64,000 nt of DNA, taken from positions 14,241 to 78,240 of the forward strand of contig JAIEFR010000004.1 of NCBI GenBank assembly GCA_029066845.1, read 5' to 3'. The notes beneath the pieces were generated by a model. It made no database searches and had not been told where the DNA came from. It worked only from the letters and a program-made list of their open reading frames with translations. Positions 24,344 to 31,873 of this stretch are shown piece after piece. The stretch is from Clostridia bacterium. Its GTDB lineage: Bacteria > Bacillota > Clostridia > Christensenellales > Borkfalkiaceae. The translations under genes and the position numbers were made by a program. Every line of letters begins with the position of its first letter. Position 1 is the first letter of the stretch.

Positions 24344-25623
24344 TAGCGCACGCCCGCAACTCGTTCGGCGGGCTGAAAACGCAGACGCAGACGACCGTGC
24401 TGATAGGCGGAAACGAAAGCTTCTGCGCTGAACGCTTCGGGTACAAAATGACTGAAAAGGGCTTGGAACCGGGGCTTGTTCCCGTCGAGGTGGAGCCCGT
24501 TGCGAAGATTGCAAATCTGGTTTACGCGGAGTATTTCTACGCGCTCGGCTTCACCGCCTTCGTCACTGAATACGGAGCGGTAACGCGTTGGAATTCAACC
24601 GATTACGCCAGTCTTAAGACGGCGGCGATAGTCAATCCCAACCCGCCTTTCGTGGTGGCCTGCGCGGACGGCGACGAGCCTACTTACGCGGTCATCGGGG
24701 GCACCAAGATTGCCATATTCAAGGGCGCGGCGGTCAGCACGCACACCCTGCCTTACAGAATGCTCGGCGGCACTTATCACTGCGGCAGAATTTTCGCCGT
24801 GGACAAGGACGACCCCTACGTTATCAGGTGGTCGGGCTTCGAACTGCGCGACTGGTCGCTTGCAATTGACGCGGGTGGTCATATGCGCATAAGTCCCAGG
24901 GGCGGCAAGGCGCTGTGCATAGTCGAGCTGGGCGAAAAGCTGATTGTCGTCAGGGAGAGGGCGCTCACCGTTCTCAATGCTCTGGCGGACGCGCGCCATT
25001 TCCGTCTTGTGCAGTACGGCAGCGTTGTATTGCCCGCGGTAAAGGACAAGACTGCCGTGGTTGTCGGCGGCAAGCTGTGGCTGTGTGCGGCGGACGGTTT
25101 GTACGTTTACGACGGCTCCGCGCTTTCGCGTGTGGAGGTGGATACGTGCGGAAAGAGCTATTCGTTCGAAAGGACGGCGGCGTTTAAGGACAGGTATATC
25201 TACATCACCTGCACCGACGACGGCGGAGAGCGTTGTATTCTGGAGTACGACACGCTGACGGGCGCAACCGTAAACTTTGCAAAGGGCGGCAATATGCCGT
25301 TCGGCGCGGGCGAAGACTTATACTGCCTTGCAGGCGAAAGGGGCACTACGCTCAGTCTACTTACAGTGGGGCTGGAGGACGAAAACCGAGTGTGGACTTC
25401 GCGCAATATCGACCTCGGCACGGACCGCACCAAAACGCTCAAGTACGTCACCTTGGAGGGCGAGGGCAATTCGGAGCTTGTAATCTCCTGCGACGGGCGC
25501 ACGCGTACCGTCAACGGCAAGGGAAAGACCTATGTCGGCGAGGTGGGCGTCAACTTTACTTTCAGCATAAGGGGTACGGGCACGGTTGCACGCCTTGCCG
25601 CGGAATGGGAGGTGCGCAAATGA
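24340..25623 (+). CDS. Phage stabilisation/tail-tubular-B-like protein
   Basis: 427 residues from ATG at 24340 (AGGAGG 5 nt upstream); the GTG at 24334 in the ORF track lies in that site. The sequence is all-beta and repetitive, with AVIGGTKIAIFKG, KLWLCAADGLYVYDG and RYIYITC segments typical of beta-propeller tail or stabilisation proteins in podovirus-like phages. It overlaps its neighbours at ATGA junctions on both sides. No signal peptide. With the terminase fragment upstream it supports a relic virion-assembly module lacking portal and capsid genes. Confidence 0.6.
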   Translation: MIAHARNSFGGLKTQTQTTVLIGGNESFCAERFGYKMTEKGLEPGLVPVEVEPVAKIANLVYAEYFYALGFTAFVTEYGAVTRWNSTDYASLKTAAIVNPNPPFVVACADGDEPTYAVIGGTKIAIFKGAAVSTHTLPYRMLGGTYHCGRIFAVDKDDPYVIRWSGFELRDWSLAIDAGGHMRISPRGGKALCIVELGEKLIVVRERALTVLNALADARHFRLVQYGSVVLPAVKDKTAVVVGGKLWLCAADGLYVYDGSALSRVEVDTCGKSYSFERTAAFKDRYIYITCTDDGGERCILEYDTLTGATVNFAKGGNMPFGAGEDLYCLAGERGTTLSLLTVGLEDENRVWTSRNIDLGTDRTKTLKYVTLEGEGNSELVISCDGRTRTVNGKGKTYVGEVGVNFTFSIRGTGTVARLAAEWEVRK

Positions 25624-26117
25624 CTTTCGATATTATCGTCATAAGCGAGGAGGAAGCTGAAAAGCTCGAACCCGTAAGGCTTAAGCTTTTGCGCACGGCG
25701 CAGCAGAAGAAGAACGAGCTGGAACACAAGCTGCAAGCCGAGCTTGCCGAACAGAAGCGGCTGACCTATGCCAACGGCGTGGAAAACTCGACCATATATA
25801 GCAGGGTTTCCAGGGCGCTCACGGCGGAGTACGAATACCAGGTGGAAATACTCAGGGAGCAGCTCATTTTCAATATGTCGCTCAGAGAGCCGACCAACCC
25901 CGACGAAACGGGCGGAAGCGGCAGCGACAATTCGGCGTATCTCGTGGACTACGAGCTTTCGTATCTGGAAAGGTACATCGCGGTCAGGGATTACTATATG
26001 ACTATTGAGGATCCCAACGAGCGGCTTGCGCTGTTGCGGGCGGACAAGGTCGCGCAGGATTATCTGGGCACGTACTACAATCTGCTATTCGATTATCTTT
26101 ACACGTTCACCAAATAA
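25620..26117 (+). CDS. Coiled-coil protein of the phage-like module
   Basis: 165 residues. The first half (about 10-100) is a long charged helix rich in Glu/Lys/Gln (EEEAEKLEPVRLKLLRTAQQKKNELEHKLQAEL is strongly coiled-coil-like), then a Gly/Ser-rich hinge (GGSGSDN) and a helical end rich in Tyr. It overlaps the preceding gene by 4 bp and is last in the operon. Function unknown; position suggests a minor structural or scaffold-like protein. Confidence 0.65.
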   Translation: MTFDIIVISEEEAEKLEPVRLKLLRTAQQKKNELEHKLQAELAEQKRLTYANGVENSTIYSRVSRALTAEYEYQVEILREQLIFNMSLREPTNPDETGGSGSDNSAYLVDYELSYLERYIAVRDYYMTIEDPNERLALLRADKVAQDYLGTYYNLLFDYLYTFTK

Positions 26118-26125
26118 AAGGCGGG

Positions 26126-26160
26126 GCGCGGGCGGCAAAAATTGCCGCCCGCGCTTTTTT
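26126..26160 (+). terminator. Terminator of the phage-like operon
   Basis: A 13-bp perfect stem GCGCGGGCGGCAA/TTGCCGCCCGCGC with AAA loop and six T residues. Confidence 0.9.
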
Positions 26161-26212
26161 CGTTGCCCGCTTTTGCTTTACTTTTCACGCCGTTTATTTT
26201 ATAATTGTGAAT

Positions 26213-27085
26213 ATGGTTGTAGCGAATGGTTGGAAAGATTACCGCATAATCGCCACGGGCGACGGAATGAAGCTTGAAAAATGGGGAAACGTGACTTTGC
26301 TACGTCCCGACCCGCAGGTCATCTGGCACGCGCAGACCGACCTTTATTCCCACCCCGGAATAAACGCCGTCTATCACCGCAGCGAAAAGGGCGGAGGCGG
26401 CTGGGAAGTGAAAAAATCTTTCCCCCAGCAGTGGAACGTTAACTATAAAGATTTAACCTTTTCGGTCAAGCCGATGGGCTTCAAGCACACTGGGCTGTTC
26501 CCCGAGCAGGCAGTCAACTGGGATAAAATGCGCGCTCTTATCGACGGTGCAAAGGCGAAAAATACCGACGGACAAATCAAGGTTCTGAATCTGTTCGCCT
26601 ACACGGGCGGCGCAACCGTTGCCTGCGCAAAGTCTGGCGCGGAGGTTGTGCACGTGGACGCCGCCAAAGGTATGGTGGAGCGTGCCGGCGAAAACGCGCG
26701 GCTTTCGGGTATTAACAGCGGCATACGCTACATAATCGACGACTGCGCAAAATTCGTCAAACGCGAAATACGCAGGGGCAATAAATACGACGCCATAATT
26801 ATGGACCCGCCCAGCTACGGCAGAGGTCCCGGCGGCGAAATGTGGAAGATAGAGGACAGCTTATACGACTTCGTGCTGTCGTGTACGGAGGTGCTTTCCG
26901 ACAATCCGCTTTTCGTGCTCATCAACAGTTACACCACGGGCTTGCAGCCCACCGTTATAAAAAATATTCTGTCGCTTACTTTGAAGGGCAGGGCGGGAAC
27001 TTACGAAGCCTACGAGGTCGGCTTGCCCACGGACGAGGGCATAGCGCTTCCCTGCGGTTGCAGCGGAATGTTCGTCGGTCAATAA
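26213..27085 (+). CDS. Class I SAM-dependent methyltransferase, RlmI/RlmK-like
   Basis: 290 residues from ATG at 26213. The Rossmann motif NLFAYTGGATVACAKSGA (AdoMet) and MDPPSYGRGPGGEMW (motif IV) match the rRNA large-subunit methyltransferase family of RlmI/RlmK type, which methylates ring carbon of cytosine or nitrogen of guanine in 23S rRNA. The N-terminal 90 residues are not a PUA domain, so the precise substrate is open. TATAAT at 26200-26205 ends 7 nt before the ATG and no ribosome site is visible, so the message is probably leaderless; the GTG at 26207 would lie before the transcription start. Followed closely by a pseudouridine synthase, so an RNA-modification pair. Confidence 0.8.
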   Translation: MVVANGWKDYRIIATGDGMKLEKWGNVTLLRPDPQVIWHAQTDLYSHPGINAVYHRSEKGGGGWEVKKSFPQQWNVNYKDLTFSVKPMGFKHTGLFPEQAVNWDKMRALIDGAKAKNTDGQIKVLNLFAYTGGATVACAKSGAEVVHVDAAKGMVERAGENARLSGINSGIRYIIDDCAKFVKREIRRGNKYDAIIMDPPSYGRGPGGEMWKIEDSLYDFVLSCTEVLSDNPLFVLINSYTTGLQPTVIKNILSLTLKGRAGTYEAYEVGLPTDEGIALPCGCSGMFVGQ

Positions 27086-27099
27086 AAAAGGAATTTCTT

Positions 27100-27789
27100 A
27101 TGGAAGAAAAAGACTTAATAATTTTGCACGAAGACAATCACATAATCGTCGTTTTAAAGCCGCAGAACGTGGCTTGCTGCCCCGACGAGAGCGGCGACGA
27201 CAATCTTTTCGACTGCATAAAGCGGTATTTAAAAGTAACGTACAACAAGCCCGGCAACGTCTTTCTGGGGCTTGTGCACAGGCTGGACAGACCGACGGGC
27301 GGCGTAATGGTCTTTGCCAAGACCTCCAAGGGCGCGGCGCGTCTTTCGGAGCAGATGAAAAACGGCGGTTTCGAAAAACGCTACTTCGCGGTGCTGTGCG
27401 GCGTGCCTTCCAGAAAGCAGGCCACGCTTGAAAACTACCTGAGAAAGAGCTCGGTAAACAACACCGTTTACGTATGCACGCAGACCGAGGAGGGCGCAAA
27501 GTTTGCCGCTCTCGACTACGAAATAAAGGAAGAACACGGCGGGTTGTCGCTTGCGGAAATCAAACTTCACACCGGTAGAACCCACCAGATACGCGTGCAG
27601 ATGGCTTCCATCAACTGCCCGCTTTACGGCGATATGCGCTACGGCGGAGAAAAGGCGGTAAAGGGTAAGCTTGCGCTGTGGGCTTACTCGCTGCGGCTTA
27701 CCCACCCCGTCACGGGCGAAAGAATGCGTTTCGAAATCGAGCCGCCTATGGAAGAGGGCGTCTGGAAAAACTTCCATATCGAAGTATAA
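27100..27789 (+). CDS. RluA-family pseudouridine synthase
   Basis: 229 residues from ATG at 27100 with AAAGGAA upstream; the longer ORF-track version is an out-of-context extension. The catalytic motif HRLDRPTGG carries the conserved Asp (about residue 67), and HTGRTHQIRVQM is the second family motif. There is no S4 domain, so it is of the short RluA/RluC-like type. It isomerises uridine in rRNA or tRNA; the target is unknown. Likely cotranscribed with the upstream methyltransferase (14-bp gap). Confidence 0.88.
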   Translation: MEEKDLIILHEDNHIIVVLKPQNVACCPDESGDDNLFDCIKRYLKVTYNKPGNVFLGLVHRLDRPTGGVMVFAKTSKGAARLSEQMKNGGFEKRYFAVLCGVPSRKQATLENYLRKSSVNNTVYVCTQTEEGAKFAALDYEIKEEHGGLSLAEIKLHTGRTHQIRVQMASINCPLYGDMRYGGEKAVKGKLALWAYSLRLTHPVTGERMRFEIEPPMEEGVWKNFHIEV

Positions 27790-27795
27790 AAAATG

Positions 27796-27845
27796 CTTTC
27801 ACGGAGTGAAAGTTATTGACAAGCGCGCGGCTTTTATAGTAAAAT
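27796..27845 (+). promoter_or_regulatory. Promoter with upstream inverted repeat
   Basis: TTGACA (27816-27821) and TAAAAT (27840-27845), 18-bp spacer. A perfect CTTTCAC-GGA-GTGAAAG repeat (27796-27812) just upstream of the -35 could be an operator. Confidence 0.6.
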
Positions 27846-27888
27846 CAGTTTGTTATACGGAAATTTCTGGGAACAGGGTCTATATTAT

Positions 27889-30402
27889 ATGGAAAAACAA
27901 AAAAGACTTAAAAAAGGATTGTTATCGCTTTTAATCGCGCTGATAGTTGCACTGTCGGCGGTAGTGCTCGTTTTAACGGGCTATTCGTCCCCCGCGTATG
28001 CGGCGGACCGCTACGTGGAGCTTGACGGTAACTCCGTTTTCTATACCTCGATCAGGGGCGCGGGCATAACCTGCACCGAAGAAAAGACGGTGGAGGGCGA
28101 CGACAACGCTCACCGCTATACTCTCTTTCAGATAGGCGAGGATCAGACCGTTTCCTACCGCCAGGCGCTTGCTTACTCGTGGAAGACGGGCAACAAGAAC
28201 GACGACGGCATTTACAGCAGCACGGACGTTACGGATCATACTTTCTCTATGGAGCTGTCGTTCGAAAACACTGCGTTCAAGAAATTCATAATCAAATTCC
28301 AGTCCCAGCAGTACGTCCTCACCGAGGACAAGAAGAGCGAAAATTACCTTATCTTCACCCCTGCGGAGGAAGGCAAGGTTAAAATAAGCGTAGCGCAGTC
28401 GCTCGAAGAGAAGGAAGGAAAAATCGAAGAAGAGGTTGTGGACGGCGCGTTCACCGCAACCGAAAGAATTAAAATAAGCTTCGCCGAATACGAACACGGC
28501 GATTACCCGCTTTTAATAAACGGCGCGCCCGCAACGACGGCGGAGGGCGGCAAGGTCTGCTTCAAGAACGTTTACCGGCACTTTGCAACCTACGTACCCT
28601 CGGGCGATACTGCCGTAACCCCCTTGACTTTCAGTGCGGAATTCGAGGACAACGCGGCTGAAAAGACCGCCGAAATGGTGCTTTACGACATCAACGGACA
28701 GTCCTTCGAAATGCACAGACAGGGCAACGACTATAAGATAAAGGACACTGCGGCGCCCGTTATCTGCTTCAGCGAAACGCCCTCCTACCTCGAATACGGC
28801 AAGGCGATAGGTCTTAAATACAAGACGATAGACGTAATTGCTTCTTCGCCCCGTTCCACGGCTTACTACTACGTTTTAACCGGCAAGCAGTACGCTTCCG
28901 ATAAATTTATCTACGACAAAATAGATTACTCCGAAGAGGATAAGAGCGACTCGACCGAAGGCGAGGGCGAGAATAAGGAGGAGGATAAGGACGCGGTCGA
29001 AAAGGTAAATCCCTTCATTCAGATTTCGTCGTCCAGCTCCAACATAAGAATAATCAGAGATTCCAACACGTTCATTCCCTCAAGACTTATCGACGAGGGC
29101 AACGTTTACGGACTGGTTAAACTCTATTACGAAATATCGGACGTTTCTGGTTCCAACGCGCAGAAGGACGTTGTATTCGTTGACTGGTACGCCAAGGACG
29201 AAGCGCTTGTGAACATCTACGACGAGAAGAATACGGAAGGCGTTTCCAACTTCCTTAAACTTATCGACGACAAGCCCGGCGTTACCTTTGCAAGAGAGGG
29301 CGACGAAACGGTAGCGGATTACGAAGCCAGCATCAAGGCTTTCGAGGAAGCTTATCAGCTTAAAATCGACGAAGCGATAGCAAAGCTGGAAGACGGCAAG
29401 CTTTATGCGGGCGGCGGCAAGTTCTATCTTCCCGCGGTGGAATACGATTTTGTTGACGACTATTTCAACTACGGCGACTACAAATACTCGCTGTACTACA
29501 AGGGCAAGACGACGGGTTCCAACACCTCGCTCGATCCCAACCAGCTTGCGATAGATCTGAACGACGCGGACGTGACCTACAAGTTCAAACTATTCGTCAC
29601 CGATTCTTTCGGCAGCCCTATGCGTTATCCCGCTTTGGACGACAGCGGCAAGCCCGTCTGGAAGGAAATAACCACGGACGACGTTTGGGACGAAGATTTC
29701 GAAACCCTGTTGCCTTCGTTCACCTTTGACGTAGCTTACAAGGAGGCGACGGCGGAGGACCCCGAAAATCTTTCGCTTGCCTACGTTGATACCACCTACA
29801 ACGGCGTATCGTTCACCATAAAGGGAGTAAGCGACACCTATACCTCGCAGTACAAGCTGTACGTCTTTGACAGAAGCGCGTTCTACACCGATACGGGCAT
29901 AACCATCGGTTACGACCAGTTCAAAGAGGCTATCGCAAAGCTGTTCAACAACGAATATGAGAACAACGGCACCAAGCTTGAAAATACGCGCAAGTATTTC
30001 ACTACGGTAAAGGTTGCTGCGGAGCTTCTGGAAACGGACGAAAATTACGAAGCTTTCAAGGCGCTCAACTGGAACGCAACGTCCATTTCGTTCACTCCGC
30101 AGTCGGTGGAAGATTTCTACGTTGTGGAGCTGACGCTCACCGACAAGCGTTCGCAGCTGCAGAGCAAGAATTACGCAACGGTTGCGGCTTCGGTGCAGAC
30201 GACCCCGCTCAAGGGCGAAAGCGACTGGGTGGAAAACAACGTTACTTCCATAGTTCTTTTGTCGGTTGCGGGCGTGTGCCTGGTTGCGCTCATCGTACTT
30301 CTCATAATCAAACCCAAGGATAAGGGCGACATCGATACGGTTTATTCCGAGGTTGAAGAAAAGAGCGCCAAATCAAAGAAGAAGAACAAAAAACAAAACT
30401 GA
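27889..30402 (+). CDS. Large extracellular protein with signal peptide and C-terminal anchor
   Basis: 837 residues from ATG at 27889; the earlier ORF-track start adds an implausible peptide before the basic n-region MEKQKRLKKG. Signal peptide ends near YSSPAYA (about residue 38). A long, Ser/Asp/Glu-rich extracellular region with an acidic low-complexity stretch (EEDKSDSTEGEGENKEEDK, about 345-365) follows. A single TM helix (about 785-808) and a lysine-rich cytosolic tail end the protein. I recognise no domain; it looks beta-rich and may contain Ig-like units. Monocistronic with its own promoter and terminator. Confidence 0.75.
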   Translation: MEKQKRLKKGLLSLLIALIVALSAVVLVLTGYSSPAYAADRYVELDGNSVFYTSIRGAGITCTEEKTVEGDDNAHRYTLFQIGEDQTVSYRQALAYSWKTGNKNDDGIYSSTDVTDHTFSMELSFENTAFKKFIIKFQSQQYVLTEDKKSENYLIFTPAEEGKVKISVAQSLEEKEGKIEEEVVDGAFTATERIKISFAEYEHGDYPLLINGAPATTAEGGKVCFKNVYRHFATYVPSGDTAVTPLTFSAEFEDNAAEKTAEMVLYDINGQSFEMHRQGNDYKIKDTAAPVICFSETPSYLEYGKAIGLKYKTIDVIASSPRSTAYYYVLTGKQYASDKFIYDKIDYSEEDKSDSTEGEGENKEEDKDAVEKVNPFIQISSSSSNIRIIRDSNTFIPSRLIDEGNVYGLVKLYYEISDVSGSNAQKDVVFVDWYAKDEALVNIYDEKNTEGVSNFLKLIDDKPGVTFAREGDETVADYEASIKAFEEAYQLKIDEAIAKLEDGKLYAGGGKFYLPAVEYDFVDDYFNYGDYKYSLYYKGKTTGSNTSLDPNQLAIDLNDADVTYKFKLFVTDSFGSPMRYPALDDSGKPVWKEITTDDVWDEDFETLLPSFTFDVAYKEATAEDPENLSLAYVDTTYNGVSFTIKGVSDTYTSQYKLYVFDRSAFYTDTGITIGYDQFKEAIAKLFNNEYENNGTKLENTRKYFTTVKVAAELLETDENYEAFKALNWNATSISFTPQSVEDFYVVELTLTDKRSQLQSKNYATVAASVQTTPLKGESDWVENNVTSIVLLSVAGVCLVALIVLLIIKPKDKGDIDTVYSEVEEKSAKSKKKNKKQN

Positions 30403-30428
30403 TTAAGTATAATATAATAATGTATATA

Positions 30429-30466
30429 GGGCTTCCGTGCGGTATGTGCAGAAGCCCTTTTATATA
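30429..30466 (+). terminator. Intrinsic terminator
   Basis: GGGCTTC/GAAGCCC stem followed by TTTTATAT. Confidence 0.75.
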
Positions 30467-30504
30467 GTCTGCAAATGTTAAGTTATGTCTTTTTATGTAA
30501 AGTA

Positions 30505-30533
30505 TTGACAAATTTCATACTGGGTGATATAAT
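30505..30533 (+). promoter_or_regulatory. Consensus promoter of the diguanylate cyclase gene
   Basis: TTGACA (30505-30510), 17 bp, TATAAT (30528-30533). Confidence 0.85.
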
Positions 30534-30586
30534 AGCGACGTACGGGCGGAATATTTAACGCGTCCGTGCGAGAGGGAATAACTTAT

Positions 30587-31699
30587 ATGGGTAAAGAATA
30601 CTCCTTAAGTCATTTTGAATATTTCAAGGACAGGGATTTAAGCCACTCTCTTGACACGTTAACGGGCATATTGAACAGAGAAGCGTTAATGGGCTACGTC
30701 AACTGGCTTATCGAGAACGACAGAAAGTTCTCGTTTTTCCTCGTGGACGTAGATAACTTCAAGAACGTAAACGATACGTACGGACACCTTGTCGGCGACA
30801 TAGTAATTTCGCAGATGGCGGCTTACTTTGTAAAGATGTCGGGCAAGCAGGGTGTAGTGGCGCGTTACGGCGGCGACGAATTTATAATTCTTTGCGAGGA
30901 CGTTGCCGAATACAACGACGTCTGGAAAATCGGTCACGAAATAAATATGCGCATAGGCGGCATCGTTTTCGAAGGTATTCCCAACCTTGCGATAACCGTT
31001 TCTATGGGTATTGCACGTTTCCCGCTCGACGCAAAAACTCCGCAGAAGCTTATGGAAACTGCGGATAAGGCGCTCTACCGCGCCAAGATGAAGGGCAGAA
31101 ACTGCTTCATCATCTACCTGCCTGAAAAGCACGCCAACATCTCGCTCAAAAAGGAGCGCGACAAACAGCAGACGCAGATGCAGCTCACCTATACGCTGTT
31201 CGGCAATCTCACGGCGTGCGGCGAGGATATTTCGCTTGCCATAAACACCGTTTTCAAAAGCTTTATTTCCTATTATATGTTCGACCATATCTGTCTGGAA
31301 ACGCCCAAGAACATCAACCACAGCGTTGTGTTCACGCTCTCCTCGCAGAAGCAGTTCAAGCATATCCCCATTGAGATGATTGATTCGCTTATAAACTCCG
31401 CAGGCTATATAAGTCTGAACAACGTGGAGGGACTGAACGAGGATTCGTACGGCAACATAATCAAGGAGTACGCAAAGCAGAATATCAAGTCTACGCTCTA
31501 CTGCAAAATAACCTCTTACGGCGTAGATTACGGCTATATCCGCGTGGATACCTGCAACACGGCGCGCATCTGGCAGAACACCGAAATTGCTATGGTTATG
31601 ACCGCGGCAAACGTTATCGGACTGCTGTTGCACTACCAGAAAAAGACGCTTGAAGATTTGCCTCTTGTAGTCCCCACGGAAGCGGGCAGTATAGAATAA
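30587..31699 (+). CDS. GGDEF-domain diguanylate cyclase
   Basis: 370 residues from ATG at 30587 after GAGAGGGA. The GGDEF domain occupies about 15-170, with DTLTGILNREAL at its start, the metal Asp in LVDVDNFKNVND and an intact RYGGDEF active site. No RxxD product-inhibition site precedes it. The C-terminal 180 residues look like a GAF-like sensory fold but carry no decisive motif, so the sensor follows the catalytic domain, an unusual order. It makes cyclic di-GMP and so opposes the HD-GYP protein encoded at 1728-3260. No membrane segment. Confidence 0.9.
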   Translation: MGKEYSLSHFEYFKDRDLSHSLDTLTGILNREALMGYVNWLIENDRKFSFFLVDVDNFKNVNDTYGHLVGDIVISQMAAYFVKMSGKQGVVARYGGDEFIILCEDVAEYNDVWKIGHEINMRIGGIVFEGIPNLAITVSMGIARFPLDAKTPQKLMETADKALYRAKMKGRNCFIIYLPEKHANISLKKERDKQQTQMQLTYTLFGNLTACGEDISLAINTVFKSFISYYMFDHICLETPKNINHSVVFTLSSQKQFKHIPIEMIDSLINSAGYISLNNVEGLNEDSYGNIIKEYAKQNIKSTLYCKITSYGVDYGYIRVDTCNTARIWQNTEIAMVMTAANVIGLLLHYQKKTLEDLPLVVPTEAGSIE

Positions 31700-31717
31700 T
31701 TCAATATAAAATTTAAC

Positions 31718-31748
31718 GGCGGTTGCGGCTTTTCGCAACCGCCTTTTC
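31718..31748 (+). terminator. Intrinsic terminator
   Basis: GGCGGTTGCG/CGCAACCGCC, a perfect 10-bp stem with TTTT. Confidence 0.85.
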
Positions 31749-31792
31749 AATTTGTTTAAAAAGCCGTCCGTACATAAATATTGTTATCACGC

Positions 31793-31821
31793 TTGATTTT
31801 TTATACAATATATGGTATAAT
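31793..31821 (+). promoter_or_regulatory. Promoter of the topoisomerase operon
   Basis: TTGATT (31793-31798), 17 bp, extended TGGTATAAT (-10 at 31816-31821). Confidence 0.75.
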
Positions 31822-31873
31822 TGCTTATAGTGGTAAATTTTTACCGCGCTAAACGGACTAACGGGAAAAGGTT

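Noticed and set aside
26842-27099. N-terminal extension of the first pseudouridine synthase ORF
   Set aside because: It runs through the methyltransferase gene in another frame; ATG 27100 has a ribosome site.
30686-31750. Minus-strand ORF of 354 residues
   Set aside because: Antisense shadow of the GGDEF gene; composition reflects codon use of the true gene.
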